Shown here: positions 54,642 to 63,250 of the stretch, piece by piece | Layout: each line of letters begins with the position of its first letter | Position numbering within the stretch: the stretch's first letter is position 1 | Assembly: GCF_900106795.1 (NCBI RefSeq) | Contig: NZ_FNNS01000017.1 | Location: 1-64,000 of the forward strand | Source: Aequorivita viscosa | GTDB taxonomy: Bacteria; Bacteroidota; Bacteroidia; Flavobacteriales; Flavobacteriaceae | DNA length: 64,000 nucleotides | Direction of reading: 5' to 3' | Program-made: the position numbers and the translations under genes | The notes under the pieces: generated by a model | What the model was told of the DNA's origin: nothing | Databases searched by the model: none | Seen by the model: only the letters and a program-made list of their open reading frames with translations

Positions 54642-56108
54642 TTATTCTTCTAGCTTTAATGTACTAATATCAATACCTAAAGCTTTGGCAACGCCTTTTC
54701 CGTATGCTGGGTCTGCTTTGTAGCAATTGGAAATGTGTCTTTCCTGAATAAACCTTTCGGCACCTCCAACCTCAGCAGCTGTATTTTTAAATAATAGCTC
54801 TTGTTTTTCTGGTGTTAAGAGTCTGAACAGATTTCCCGGTTGCGTGTAGTAATCGTCATCATCTCGATGATCGTAATGAAATGCTGCACCTTCCAATTCT
54901 AAAGGGGGCTCAACAAATTCTTTTTGCTCTTGCCATTGGCCATAACTATTTGGTTCATAATGCAGTGTTGCCCCTTCGTTTCCATCTACGCGCATTGCTC
55001 CATCCCTATGGAAATTGTGAAATGGACATTTAGGCTTATTCACAGGAATTTGATAATGATTTACACCCAACCTATAGCGCTGTGCATCGCCATACGAAAA
55101 CAGACGACCTTGCAACATTCTATCTGGTGAAAACCCGATTCCCGGTACCACATTGGCAGGGTTAAAAGCAGCTTGTTCTACATCGGCAAAATAGTTTTCA
55201 GGATTTCTATTGAGCTCCATAATTCCTACATCCATTAGTGGATAATCTCCGTGTGGCCATACTTTTGTTAAATCGAAGGCATCAAAACGATAGTTTTTTG
55301 CATCGGCTTCTGGCATAATCTGAACTTGCAACTTCCATTTTGGAAAATCCTTATTCTTAATAGCGTCAAATAAATCGCGTTGGTTACTTTCCCTGTCGTT
55401 TCCAATTATTTCTTTGGCTTCTTCATTAGACAAGTTTTCAATTCCTTGTTGTGTTCTAAAGTGAAATTTTACCCAAAACCGTTCGTTTTCCGCATTTATA
55501 AAGCTAAACGTATGGCTTCCAAAACCATGCATATGTCTATATGACTTTGGAATGCCTCTATCGCTCATTAAAATCGTAACTTGATGAAGCGCTTCTGGCA
55601 ATAACGTCCAATAATCCCAGTTGTGGTTTGCGCTCCGAAGGTTGGTTTGCGGGTCGCGTTTTACTGCTTTATTTAAATCTGGGAATTTATAAGGATCTTT
55701 CATAAAGAAAACAGGGGTGTTATTTCCTGTTAAATCCCAGTTTCCTTCTTCAGTATAAAACTTAAGCGCGAAACCACGAATATCTCTTTCAGCATCCGCC
55801 GCTCCGCGCTCTCCTGCAACTGTAGAAAATCGAGCAAACATCTCGGTTTTCTTACCTACTTCAGAAAATATTTTTGCCTTTGTGTATTTGGTAATATCGT
55901 GTGTAACCGTAAATGTTCCAAAAGCCCCTGAACCTTTGGCGTGCATACGTCTTTCAGGAATTACTTCTCGGTCAAAATGCGCTAATTTTTCTAAAAACCA
56001 AAAGTCCTCCAACAACATTGGTCCGTGTCTACCTGCCGTTTTTACGTTTTGATTTTCAGCTATGGGCCTCCCTGAGACAGAAGTTAGTTTTTTCCTTTCT
56101 TCTTTCAT
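54642..56108 (-). CDS. katA: Catalase (clade-3-sized haem catalase)
   Basis: Splits hydrogen peroxide to water and oxygen. At 488 residues it is a small-subunit haem catalase. Visible: catalytic His in [14 protein letters not shown] (about 57), Asn in the distal pocket region [16 protein letters not shown] (about 130), haem-binding loop, and proximal Tyr in [14 protein letters not shown] (about 340) with Arg. The NADPH region is the usual one. Single gene; it has its own terminator. PerR/OxyR-type control cannot be seen here. Confidence 0.95.
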   Translation of the reverse strand: MKEERKKLTSVSGRPIAENQNVKTAGRHGPMLLEDFWFLEKLAHFDREVIPERRMHAKGSGAFGTFTVTHDITKYTKAKIFSEVGKKTEMFARFSTVAGERGAADAERDIRGFALKFYTEEGNWDLTGNNTPVFFMKDPYKFPDLNKAVKRDPQTNLRSANHNWDYWTLLPEALHQVTILMSDRGIPKSYRHMHGFGSHTFSFINAENERFWVKFHFRTQQGIENLSNEEAKEIIGNDRESNQRDLFDAIKNKDFPKWKLQVQIMPEADAKNYRFDAFDLTKVWPHGDYPLMDVGIMELNRNPENYFADVEQAAFNPANVVPGIGFSPDRMLQGRLFSYGDAQRYRLGVNHYQIPVNKPKCPFHNFHRDGAMRVDGNEGATLHYEPNSYGQWQEQKEFVEPPLELEGAAFHYDHRDDDDYYTQPGNLFRLLTPEKQELLFKNTAAEVGGAERFIQERHISNCYKADPAYGKGVAKALGIDISTLKLEE

Positions 56109-56324
56109 TGAATATAGTTTTAGGTGAATGGTTGTGTGCTTATATGCAGTGCTACAAAATGCAGATTATTTAAATAATAACGAGATAGGCAAGCCATAGT
56201 CATTTAAATATAACCTGAAGTTATAGTTTATAAATATACTAAAATTAGGTCAAAACATCTGAAACGTAGGTGCTGTTTATTCTATGGTTAACGCACAAAC
56301 TTGAATTTCTGTCCTAATCAAATT

Positions 56325-57452
56325 TTAATTAGATTTTATAAGAATGTAATACGGATACACAGAATGATTTTCCCACACATTAAAGTTATCAGGGTCGTTC
56401 GGAAATAATTTAAAATATTCCTCATTTGGTACTAGTGGTACACTAACGCCCGATCGTTCAAAATTGAAGCTTGGCAGACATTCTGGTTCAATATATCCAG
56501 GTATAGCGGCTGCTATTTTTGGATACACGTTTTGGTGAATATCTTGGGTAATCTGACTGATAATTTTTGGAGTTACATTCGAAAACGCTTCAAAACCTTT
56601 CTCGAAATTTGGACCCAGCGTATAGTTAGCACCCGAAAGGAATCCTTTAATATCCCTAAACGGACTTACTTTTGGAAAGTCCTGAACAGATTGAAAGCTC
56701 ATGGGTACACGCGGAACCCAATCAATCACATTGTTTATTGAAAACGCATATCCTCCCGCTGTTAGTTTTTCATAATCATACACATATTGTAGATTTCCTG
56801 TTTTTGGCGTTGCGATGCTATAGGTTTTGAAACGAATATCGGCGGGCAATTTTCCATCTTTCCGAAGATACCAAAGGTATGATGTTACCAGCAAGGAGTT
56901 GCCACTTCCTTGACTGTGTCCGACTATAATAAAGTCTCTGATTCCGTTGGTATATTGGGTGTTTATTTGGTCCACAAGTTCATCAGACATAAAATATAAT
57001 CCCAATAACATTCCCAAGTGAACGCCTGCATCTGGCAATTCGGCTAACTTATACTCAAACCAGTTTGTTTCCGATACTTTTATTTTTACGTTGGCGGGTG
57101 CCATTAACGAATATAGTACAGCGGCAGAACTCATTGCAGCTGTATCGATTATGGTTCCCCTAATAGTGATTACGGCCTTTTTATCATCTGTAAGCCAAAT
57201 ATCAAAACGGTTCATCAGTGGAGAAACTGTAGAGCGAAATACTTGCTTCATATTTTCTGGCGCAGGTGTTTTGAAACCTCCAATGTCTTCAGCATCATAC
57301 GTCCGTTCTAGGGCTGGCATGATTTCGAGAATTTCAGTTTTATTATAACCCGCTTCTATCCCTGATAGTATTTTCGCTTTGCATCCCGAAGTCAGCACTA
57401 GTATTACGAAAACAAACAAAATGCTATATATACCTGAACAGATTGACTTCAT
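56325..57452 (-). CDS. Class 3 lipase-like lipoprotein
   Basis: A 375-residue protein, probably anchored in the envelope. Starting at 57452 gives an SPII signal with lipobox LTSGCKAK; a TTG-led longer frame would add 16 residues with no signal value. The fold is alpha/beta hydrolase of lipase class 3: IIVGHSQGSGNSLL-type nucleophile elbow (Ser about 200), with a late acidic residue in VIDWVPRVP and a histidine in the last part. Substrates: lipids or esters; unknown. Stands alone. Confidence 0.8.
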   Translation of the reverse strand: MKSICSGIYSILFVFVILVLTSGCKAKILSGIEAGYNKTEILEIMPALERTYDAEDIGGFKTPAPENMKQVFRSTVSPLMNRFDIWLTDDKKAVITIRGTIIDTAAMSSAAVLYSLMAPANVKIKVSETNWFEYKLAELPDAGVHLGMLLGLYFMSDELVDQINTQYTNGIRDFIIVGHSQGSGNSLLVTSYLWYLRKDGKLPADIRFKTYSIATPKTGNLQYVYDYEKLTAGGYAFSINNVIDWVPRVPMSFQSVQDFPKVSPFRDIKGFLSGANYTLGPNFEKGFEAFSNVTPKIISQITQDIHQNVYPKIAAAIPGYIEPECLPSFNFERSGVSVPLVPNEEYFKLFPNDPDNFNVWENHSVYPYYILIKSN

Positions 57453-57990
57453 TGCTCTTACTTTTTGAGGTGGAAAATAGGATTCACTATTTAAAAGCAA
57501 TCCTATCCTAAATAAATTTTGTTGACTTTTTGATTTTTTTTAAGTTCTTCGATTTCTTTTCTTTTTTGCATCGCCCAAAAAAGAAACAAAAAAGTCTAGG
57601 CTGACGAAACTTTATCTGAATTTATCATTCGGCAGCTAAATTTCAGGAACTCGCTTTGATGTTTTTTGCTAAATATAAAAATTAATAATGCTCAAACAGC
57701 CTTAAATTTTTAACGCTACTCTCATTTCAAATTTTACGATAAATTTTCGATAGGCCGATTTGATATTTAATTTTCAACCCCTTAAAACATTAAACCGCCA
57801 GAAACATTACTAAGATGAGGTGTTTTTCAGAGATTAGTAAAACGTTTAGGATGCTAATGATTTAAAATAATAAATCTAAGGTATTTTAGCCATATTTATA
57901 TACTTCAATTAAATAATTTATAACAACTGTCAACGGATAATTCAGCTATACAGACGCTGTATTAAAAACGCAATAAATAAATTAAATATG
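57453..57990. other. 538-bp non-coding stretch with purine/pyrimidine hairpin
   Basis: No gene on either strand. It contains a pyrimidine run TTTCTTTTCTTTTTT (57553-57567) facing AAAAAAGAAACAAAAAAG (57577-57594) around the short loop GCATCGCCC. I remember a similar sequence as a dispersed intergenic repeat in Flavobacteria. The remainder is AT-rich. Confidence 0.5.
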
Positions 57991-59022
57991 CTATTCAACG
58001 TAATATTTAAGTAGCACTCCAGAGCGGGATTCACCAATATACATAGATTTTTCATTGGTTAAACTAATTGCACTATACACTGAAATTGGATCGTTTAAAT
58101 CTGGTAGTTGATCAACACGTATCCACTCTGGGGTTTCATTATTTATATAGAGCATTAATTGCCAATTATTGGCTGCTAAAGAATCGTCATATAAAATTAC
58201 AGCTATATCGCCATTTTGATTAACATCAAATGTAGTTACAGTACTATTAGGGTTGTCTAGATTTGGTTTATCAACATTTGAGGTGCCATCAGGAAATAGA
58301 AAGAAGTTTCCTTTTTCGATTACATAATCAAAGGTATTTGGAAGGAAATCCTTTTCAGTCCAATCTTGGCCTGCGTTTTCTGTTAAGTATAAAATATCAT
58401 TTACTATAACAAATCCATTGTTAGCATCTCTAAAATGGAATTCCGTAATATCATTATCCGAATTGAATATTCTTTCCCAAGAATTACCAGAATCTGAAGT
58501 TTTATACAACTGTCCCCTATCGCATTTATCTTGAATAAATCCATTGGAACTATCCACAAACTCTATAATACCTGGATTGATTGAGCCCGTTGACTCACAA
58601 ATAAACCCAAATGGTCGAGTTGGGGAATTAGTCCAAGAGGAGCCTCCGTTTGTTGTTTTTAATATCCCATCGTAAACATTCAAAAACATTAATTCCTCGG
58701 TCAATGGAATGAGTCTTCCCACAATATCTTGATTGAGCAGATACTCCCAAGTTTCGCCACCCGTATTAGTTTTGTATAATTGCACCCCCGTCACAGCATA
58801 CCCCACTTCTTCGTTTAAGAATGCTATTTGTTTAATGCTACAATATTGTGAGGTGCATACATCAAACGTTACATTTTGGGTAACACTCCTAAATCGCAAC
58901 TCAGTTTCTTCTACAGGATCATCAGTTTCAATTACCTCTGCTTCATCAGAACTTGAACAAGCAGTGATGAACAACAGAAGCGATATAAATATTAAATTTA
59001 TAGTGGTATTAACGGTTTTCAT
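57991..59022 (-). CDS. Ycf48/BNR-repeat lipoprotein
   Basis: A 343-residue lipoprotein (lipobox LFITACSSSDE). The body is a beta-propeller with Ycf48-type blades: VGYAVTGVQLYKTNTGGETWEYL, GILKTTNGGSSWTN, GQLYKTSDSGNSWERIF, ILYLTENAGQDWTEK. Ycf48 proteins assemble photosystem II in phototrophs, but non-phototrophic Bacteroidota carry many such lipoproteins with unknown jobs. It stands alone and is not a photosynthesis marker here. Confidence 0.83.
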   Translation of the reverse strand: MKTVNTTINLIFISLLLFITACSSSDEAEVIETDDPVEETELRFRSVTQNVTFDVCTSQYCSIKQIAFLNEEVGYAVTGVQLYKTNTGGETWEYLLNQDIVGRLIPLTEELMFLNVYDGILKTTNGGSSWTNSPTRPFGFICESTGSINPGIIEFVDSSNGFIQDKCDRGQLYKTSDSGNSWERIFNSDNDITEFHFRDANNGFVIVNDILYLTENAGQDWTEKDFLPNTFDYVIEKGNFFLFPDGTSNVDKPNLDNPNSTVTTFDVNQNGDIAVILYDDSLAANNWQLMLYINNETPEWIRVDQLPDLNDPISVYSAISLTNEKSMYIGESRSGVLLKYYVE

Positions 59023-59286
59023 ATAATTCTAAATTTCGTGTTTTCCCTCCACTTTTTATTGGCTTTAAACAAACAATAAATGAAATGTTCCCACCTAGGC
59101 TGAGTCGTTAAATAAAGGCTATGGAGCTAAAAAATAGCTTTTAAGTTATATCTCAAAGATACGTAAAAAGGGCATCAATGACACAATCAGCAATTTCCGT
59201 AACACGAACAGTTGCGAAATAAGAGTTAATTGTCTAATTTAGAAGCAATATCTTTTCAGAATGAGAAATAAACAAAAAACACTGTC

Positions 59287-59583
59287 ATGAAATCGGTAAC
59301 CAACCCAACGATAAAGCCATTGGCTAAAGGAGATAAGTTTCAAACTAAACAGATGCGTGCTAAGGCGGGAGAACTATTGCCAAAACATAGCGCAAGTATC
59401 GAGTCTGTACTGATAGTATTAGAAGGTGAATGCGTTTTAAACTTGGACGGCACCGAGCACAGCTTGCGTCAAGGCGACAGCTTTATTGTCCCTTCTGCAA
59501 TTGAACACCAAATACGGGTTGTTTCGGATTTTAAAGCGGTTCACGTAATGACCAACGATATTCAGTTTAAGTTTATTGAATAG
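59287..59583 (+). CDS. Small cupin domain protein
   Basis: A 98-residue single-domain cupin. Two cupin motifs: HSASIESVLIVLEGECVLNL with Gly-rich turn, then LRQGDSFIVPSAIEHQIRV with a histidine. The metal ligand set is incomplete: histidines are fewer than in canonical cupins, so it may bind a ligand rather than catalyse. Function unknown. It is convergent with the LysR gene. Confidence 0.78.
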   Translation: MKSVTNPTIKPLAKGDKFQTKQMRAKAGELLPKHSASIESVLIVLEGECVLNLDGTEHSLRQGDSFIVPSAIEHQIRVVSDFKAVHVMTNDIQFKFIE

Positions 59584-59641
59584 ATTTATGGGAAATAAAA
59601 GTCCACATTACAGGAATGCGAAAGTATTTAATCGAGACTTT

Positions 59642-60538
59642 CTATAATATTATGCGTGCCTTTATCTTCTCCCCCAAGGCTTCGGAATGTTGTATTATTT
59701 TCTCGATCACCTCATTTTCATCCTTCTTTCGCCAATTTACGTACAGATCTACTTCTTCTTGCAAATTGATGAATCGAACGCCGGTATAACTTCCAAACTG
59801 AAAGGAATACGGCAAGATGGATATTCCCAGGCCATTGGCGACCAAGTTTAAAATCAATCCGCCAAAATCGGTTTCAACGTGAGTTTTAGGCTCGAAGCCG
59901 TAGGTGGTGAAAATACGACGTAATAGCGTGGCAAAAAAGGTTGTATGATGCAATCCTGAAAGAATAAAGCTCTCATTCTCGAGGCTTTTGAAATCGTGAT
60001 ACGTATTTTCGTTTAACCAATGATTTTCCGCTACCACCAAACAAACGGGTTCCGAATACAGTTTCTTAGAAGATAGCGCTGGGTGCTGAACGCTATCTCT
60101 ACTAAAGGCAATATCTATATGGTAATCCAACAACAACTTTTCATTGGTGGCATCAGTGGGCTCAACCAATTCCATTTTCATCTCTGGCATTTCTGCGGTA
60201 AAAGTCCGAAGTAATTCAGGCAGGAAACTCGAAGAAATAGAACCAGGATAGGCGATAGAAATAAGGCCAGAACTGCCCATATTGATTTTTTTTGCCTGGG
60301 TTTGTGCGCGATCCATATCATCCAATAATTCTCTCCATCGTTTCTGAAGAAACTTCCCCGCCTCGGTTAGTTTGACATTTCGTTTATCTCTTTCCAATAG
60401 TTTAAAACCAAGCTCTTCTTCCAAACCCTGAATCTGTCTGCTCAAGGACGATTGCGACATAAAAACCTTTTCAGAAGTCCTCCAAAAATGAAGCTCTTCT
60501 GCGAGTACCAAAAAATATCGCATTTGCTGAATGGTCAC
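59642..60538 (-). CDS. LysR family transcriptional regulator
   Basis: A 298-residue regulator with the N-terminal winged helix-turn-helix (1-60: QMRYFLVLAEELHFWRTSEKVFMSQSSLSRQIQGLEEELGFKLLERDKRNVKLTE-type) and a LysR substrate domain (about 90-290). It is divergent from the LysE-family exporter gene with a 109-bp spacer that should hold shared operator sites. Control of that exporter is the natural inference. Ligand unknown, perhaps an amino acid. Confidence 0.92.
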   Translation of the reverse strand: MTIQQMRYFLVLAEELHFWRTSEKVFMSQSSLSRQIQGLEEELGFKLLERDKRNVKLTEAGKFLQKRWRELLDDMDRAQTQAKKINMGSSGLISIAYPGSISSSFLPELLRTFTAEMPEMKMELVEPTDATNEKLLLDYHIDIAFSRDSVQHPALSSKKLYSEPVCLVVAENHWLNENTYHDFKSLENESFILSGLHHTTFFATLLRRIFTTYGFEPKTHVETDFGGLILNLVANGLGISILPYSFQFGSYTGVRFINLQEEVDLYVNWRKKDENEVIEKIIQHSEALGEKIKARIIL

Positions 60539-60647
60539 CTCTAATCCGTTTTTTGCATTAATACATCAAATATAACTATTTTTCAATTGCGATTGCTGTC
60601 ATTCCTTTGCATAAAAAATTTGGTACTCTTTTAACGAGAATAGACAG

Positions 60648-61271
60648 ATGGGAATTGAAAATTTTATGGCTTTCGGGGTTACGGCATTGCTTTTTATAAT
60701 GACTCCAGGAATGGACACCATTTTCGTATTAAACAGAGCTATTAGTCAAGGTAAAACCTCAGGTGCATTTGCGGCGTTAGGTGTAAACGCGGGCGTATTA
60801 ACGCACACGCTCTTTGCTGCCCTCGGACTCTCTATCCTTGTGGCCCAATCGACCTATGCCTTTACAACAATCAAATATGCAGGTGCTGTTTACATTATCT
60901 ATATGGGCGTTATGCAATTGATTAAAAAGCAAGAGGCTACGGTTTCCAAAGATGCGATTCAGAGTATGAACACCCGTAAGAAGGATTTCATTTCAGGTTT
61001 TATGACAAACGCCTTAAATCCGAAAGTCGCATTATTCTTTTTAATATTTTTCCCTCAATTTATATCGCCCACTCAGATTCAGAACCCTGTTCCCTTTTTT
61101 ATATTGGGGCTAACTTATGCTGTGCTGGGCGTTATTTGGTATTTATGTCTAACCTACTTTGCAGGTTCTTTCTCCAAAAAATTCCAAGCAAATCCGAAAT
61201 CTAGTCTATGGATCAATAAGGTTTCAGGCGGGATTTTTATTCTTATGGGAATTGGAATTGCATTGGGATAG
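60648..61271 (+). CDS. LysE/RhtB family amino-acid exporter
   Basis: A 207-residue inner-membrane protein with six predicted helices and the RhtB/LysE pattern: start IENFMAFGVTALLFIMTPGMDTIFVLNR, a central GAFAALGVNAGVLTHTLFAALGLS and a late FISGFMTNALNPKVALFFLIFFPQF. Exports amino acids or related compounds. The divergent LysR regulator probably controls it. Substrate unknown. Confidence 0.92.
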   Translation: MGIENFMAFGVTALLFIMTPGMDTIFVLNRAISQGKTSGAFAALGVNAGVLTHTLFAALGLSILVAQSTYAFTTIKYAGAVYIIYMGVMQLIKKQEATVSKDAIQSMNTRKKDFISGFMTNALNPKVALFFLIFFPQFISPTQIQNPVPFFILGLTYAVLGVIWYLCLTYFAGSFSKKFQANPKSSLWINKVSGGIFILMGIGIALG

Positions 61272-61418
61272 AAAGCAATTAAAAGGGTTTTCGCAGGTAT
61301 ACAAAAATCCACTAATGCCGAAGGTGATTTTAAAGGATGCATCAGCGCTCCTTAAAATCTATCTCGTCAATAGTGGACTAAAGTGATTTAGTAGAATTCT
61401 TTAAAACAAAGCAGAAGA

Positions 61419-61868
61419 CTAAACCTCTTCTACAGCGCGTTTAGATTTTCTATAGATGTAGTTTGGATAAATGGTTCGCTTTGCAAAACGATTGAGCTTG
61501 TCGCTGTTTACCATTTTTATATAAACCTTTCTAGTAACCCCAAAATACTCATACGTAGTACCATCCAAATAGCTAATCTCCAACACCATCCCTTTATGCT
61601 GAAAATCGGCAATGCCAGCGTTTGTGATGGTTTCTGTATACTCTTCTAAGTTTGCTGCCTTGGTTTCTGGAGCAATGCTCACTAGAAAATGGTAGCCATC
61701 AATAATTTTACGGCTGATTATTTCAGCTTCTTCTTGACGCTCGTCCCCATCCTGAAACTTGTCTGGATGCCACTCTTTTACCAAGTTACGGTAGCTGGTT
61801 TTAAGAGCCTTTAATTCTATTTCCTTTTCAACTCCAAAGAGTTTCTTGTATTCGTTAATGCGTTTCAT
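61419..61868 (-). CDS. J-domain plus KTSC domain protein
   Basis: A 149-residue protein. Residues 1-70 form a J domain: YKKLFGVEKEIELKALKTSYRNLVKEWHPDKFQDG with the HPD tripeptide that stimulates DnaK. Residues about 85-145 match KTSC, a short beta-rich domain otherwise found at the end of some lysyl-tRNA synthetases (MVLEISYLDGTTYEYFGVTRKVYIKMVN). It could recruit DnaK to an unknown partner. No DnaK gene lies nearby. Confidence 0.8.
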   Translation of the reverse strand: MKRINEYKKLFGVEKEIELKALKTSYRNLVKEWHPDKFQDGDERQEEAEIISRKIIDGYHFLVSIAPETKAANLEEYTETITNAGIADFQHKGMVLEISYLDGTTYEYFGVTRKVYIKMVNSDKLNRFAKRTIYPNYIYRKSKRAVEEV

Positions 61869-62081
61869 AAGCTATTTTTGCGGCCGCGAAAGTACAGTTA
61901 ATTAATTTAGGAAATGGGGTATGTGGTGGAAAGATAATATACGGGTGAAGCGCCCGAGAAAAGAGACAAGATCGCTGCGCTACTAGAGTCTAGAGGCAAG
62001 ACTAAAAAGTTGACGTATTGAATGTGTAGTTAATTGAATTTTAAGTTAGTCTAAATTACAATATTTAGTCCGTAGTCATAA

Positions 62082-62588
62082 TCAATACGCACTAAGCGCT
62101 TGTTCCAGCTCCTTTTTGATGTCTTCCCTTACGAAGGAAGGCTCTAAAACTTCAACTAAACTCCCGTATTTTAAAAGCTGCTGTTTGAGCTCAAAATTAT
62201 AACTAACAAATAGTTTGATTGTATAAAAACCTTCCAATCCATCTGCCAGCTCTTGTTGTGATCTGTGCAGTTTCAGAGATTCCAGATACGGTTTTTGTCT
62301 TGCCTCAAAACGCAAAACGATGCGCACGGGTTCGTGATCGGTGAAATTTAAACCAACGGTATGAAATAGCTTCTCATTGGCTTCTTCGGTTTTATTTTTA
62401 AAAGGTTTGTTGTCTAGCACTTGTAAACCTTCTATTCTGTCCAGACCGAAAACTCGAAATCCTGCATCGGTTTCTCCTACTACATACCATCTGTTTTGAT
62501 ATTCTTTTAGTAAATGTGGTTTTACGCTATGGGACTTTGGAGTTTTCCTTTCGGTATGATAAAAACGGGTATGCTGAATTTGATTACT
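62082..62588 (-). pseudogene. WYL-domain regulator, C-terminal remnant
   Basis: The frame is open from the TAA at 62589-62591 to 62082 (168 codons) and its sequence is the WYL effector domain: RFYHTERKTPKSHSVKPHLLKEYQNRWYVVG, FRVFGLDRIEGLQVLD, then the C-terminal extension ending ELEQALSAY. The N-terminal helix-turn-helix of about 150 residues is absent and no plausible start lies within the domain. WYL regulators usually read nucleic acid or nucleotide signals; this piece cannot bind DNA. It is therefore a decayed end, joined directly to different sequence. Confidence 0.75.
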
Positions 62589-62591
62589 TTA

Positions 62592-62961
62592 ATTTTGATA
62601 CACCATTGCAGCCGCAGTGCAATAGGCTGGGATAAAGGGATTGCCATTTTTATATCCGTAATATTTTTGCAGGTAATTAAGTACATGAAAATATATCCGC
62701 TTTTCTTTTAGGGCAAGGCGAAGCCACTTTTTAGCTTCTATTAGTTCGCTGTTTGTAATTTCGGGAGTAACAATAACGAGGTGGACTGTTTCTAGGGGCG
62801 GTAGCGGGATGATAGTAGATGTTATTAATAGGAAGTTCAAGGGTTAGCCGGTGCAGTTTTGCAACCAAGTCTTGGGGGCAATGATTGAAGATTTTGAAGT
62901 GGTACCATAACGTGGTGTATTCTGATTTATGGCATAAAGTTCTTTGGGTTTGTGGGGATAT
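62592..62961 (-). pseudogene. Probable frameshifted gene of unknown function
   Basis: Two overlapping minus-strand frames appear to be parts of one protein. The upstream frame (from 62961) reads LCHKSEYTTLWYHFKIF, DLVAKLHRLTLELPINN; after about 62800 it decays to Pro/Arg-rich nonsense, while the other frame continues ETVHLVIVTPEITNSELI, KKWLRLALKEKRIYFHVLNY. A one-base change near 62790-62810 would join them. The second frame ends at the TAA (62589) that abuts the WYL remnant. No family is recognised; the reading is an inference. Confidence 0.35.
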
Positions 62962-63080
62962 TCAAGTTTGGGAGGGGATAACTTAGAATGATGTCGTTTG
63001 GTTTATTTATTATGGTAGGTGTTAGCATTTTGAGGTTGTTTCGGTCGTGCCTTTTGGCGATAACTGATGTGATAGGAACT

Positions 63081-63113
63081 ATGGCGTATCTATGCTTTAT
63101 CTATGGCTTATCT
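63081..63113. repeat. 11-bp tandem repeat, three imperfect units
   Basis: ATGGCGTATCT, ATGCTTTATCT and ATGGCTTATCT in a row. Different sequence but the same period as the repeat at 17843. Lies in a gene-free part between the decayed block and the edge gene. Confidence 0.7.
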
Positions 63114-63250
63114 ATGGAGTAAACACGGGTGAACCTAGCCTTTGCCTTGGAGTTGCTTTGGGAGAAAGTAGCTACTGCACCCTTGTACAGTAAGGGTTTT
63201 AAGAAAAAACAGACTGTTTTTAAGATGTTTTAGTTTAGGGAGGGCAATTT

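Noticed and set aside
57991-59022. Photosystem assembly factor
   Set aside because: Ycf48-type blades are widespread in non-phototrophic Bacteroidota lipoproteins; no photosynthesis genes are present.
63179-63197. Hairpin ACCCTT/AAGGGT as terminator of the edge gene
   Set aside because: Only 6 bp and no T-run on the minus strand.
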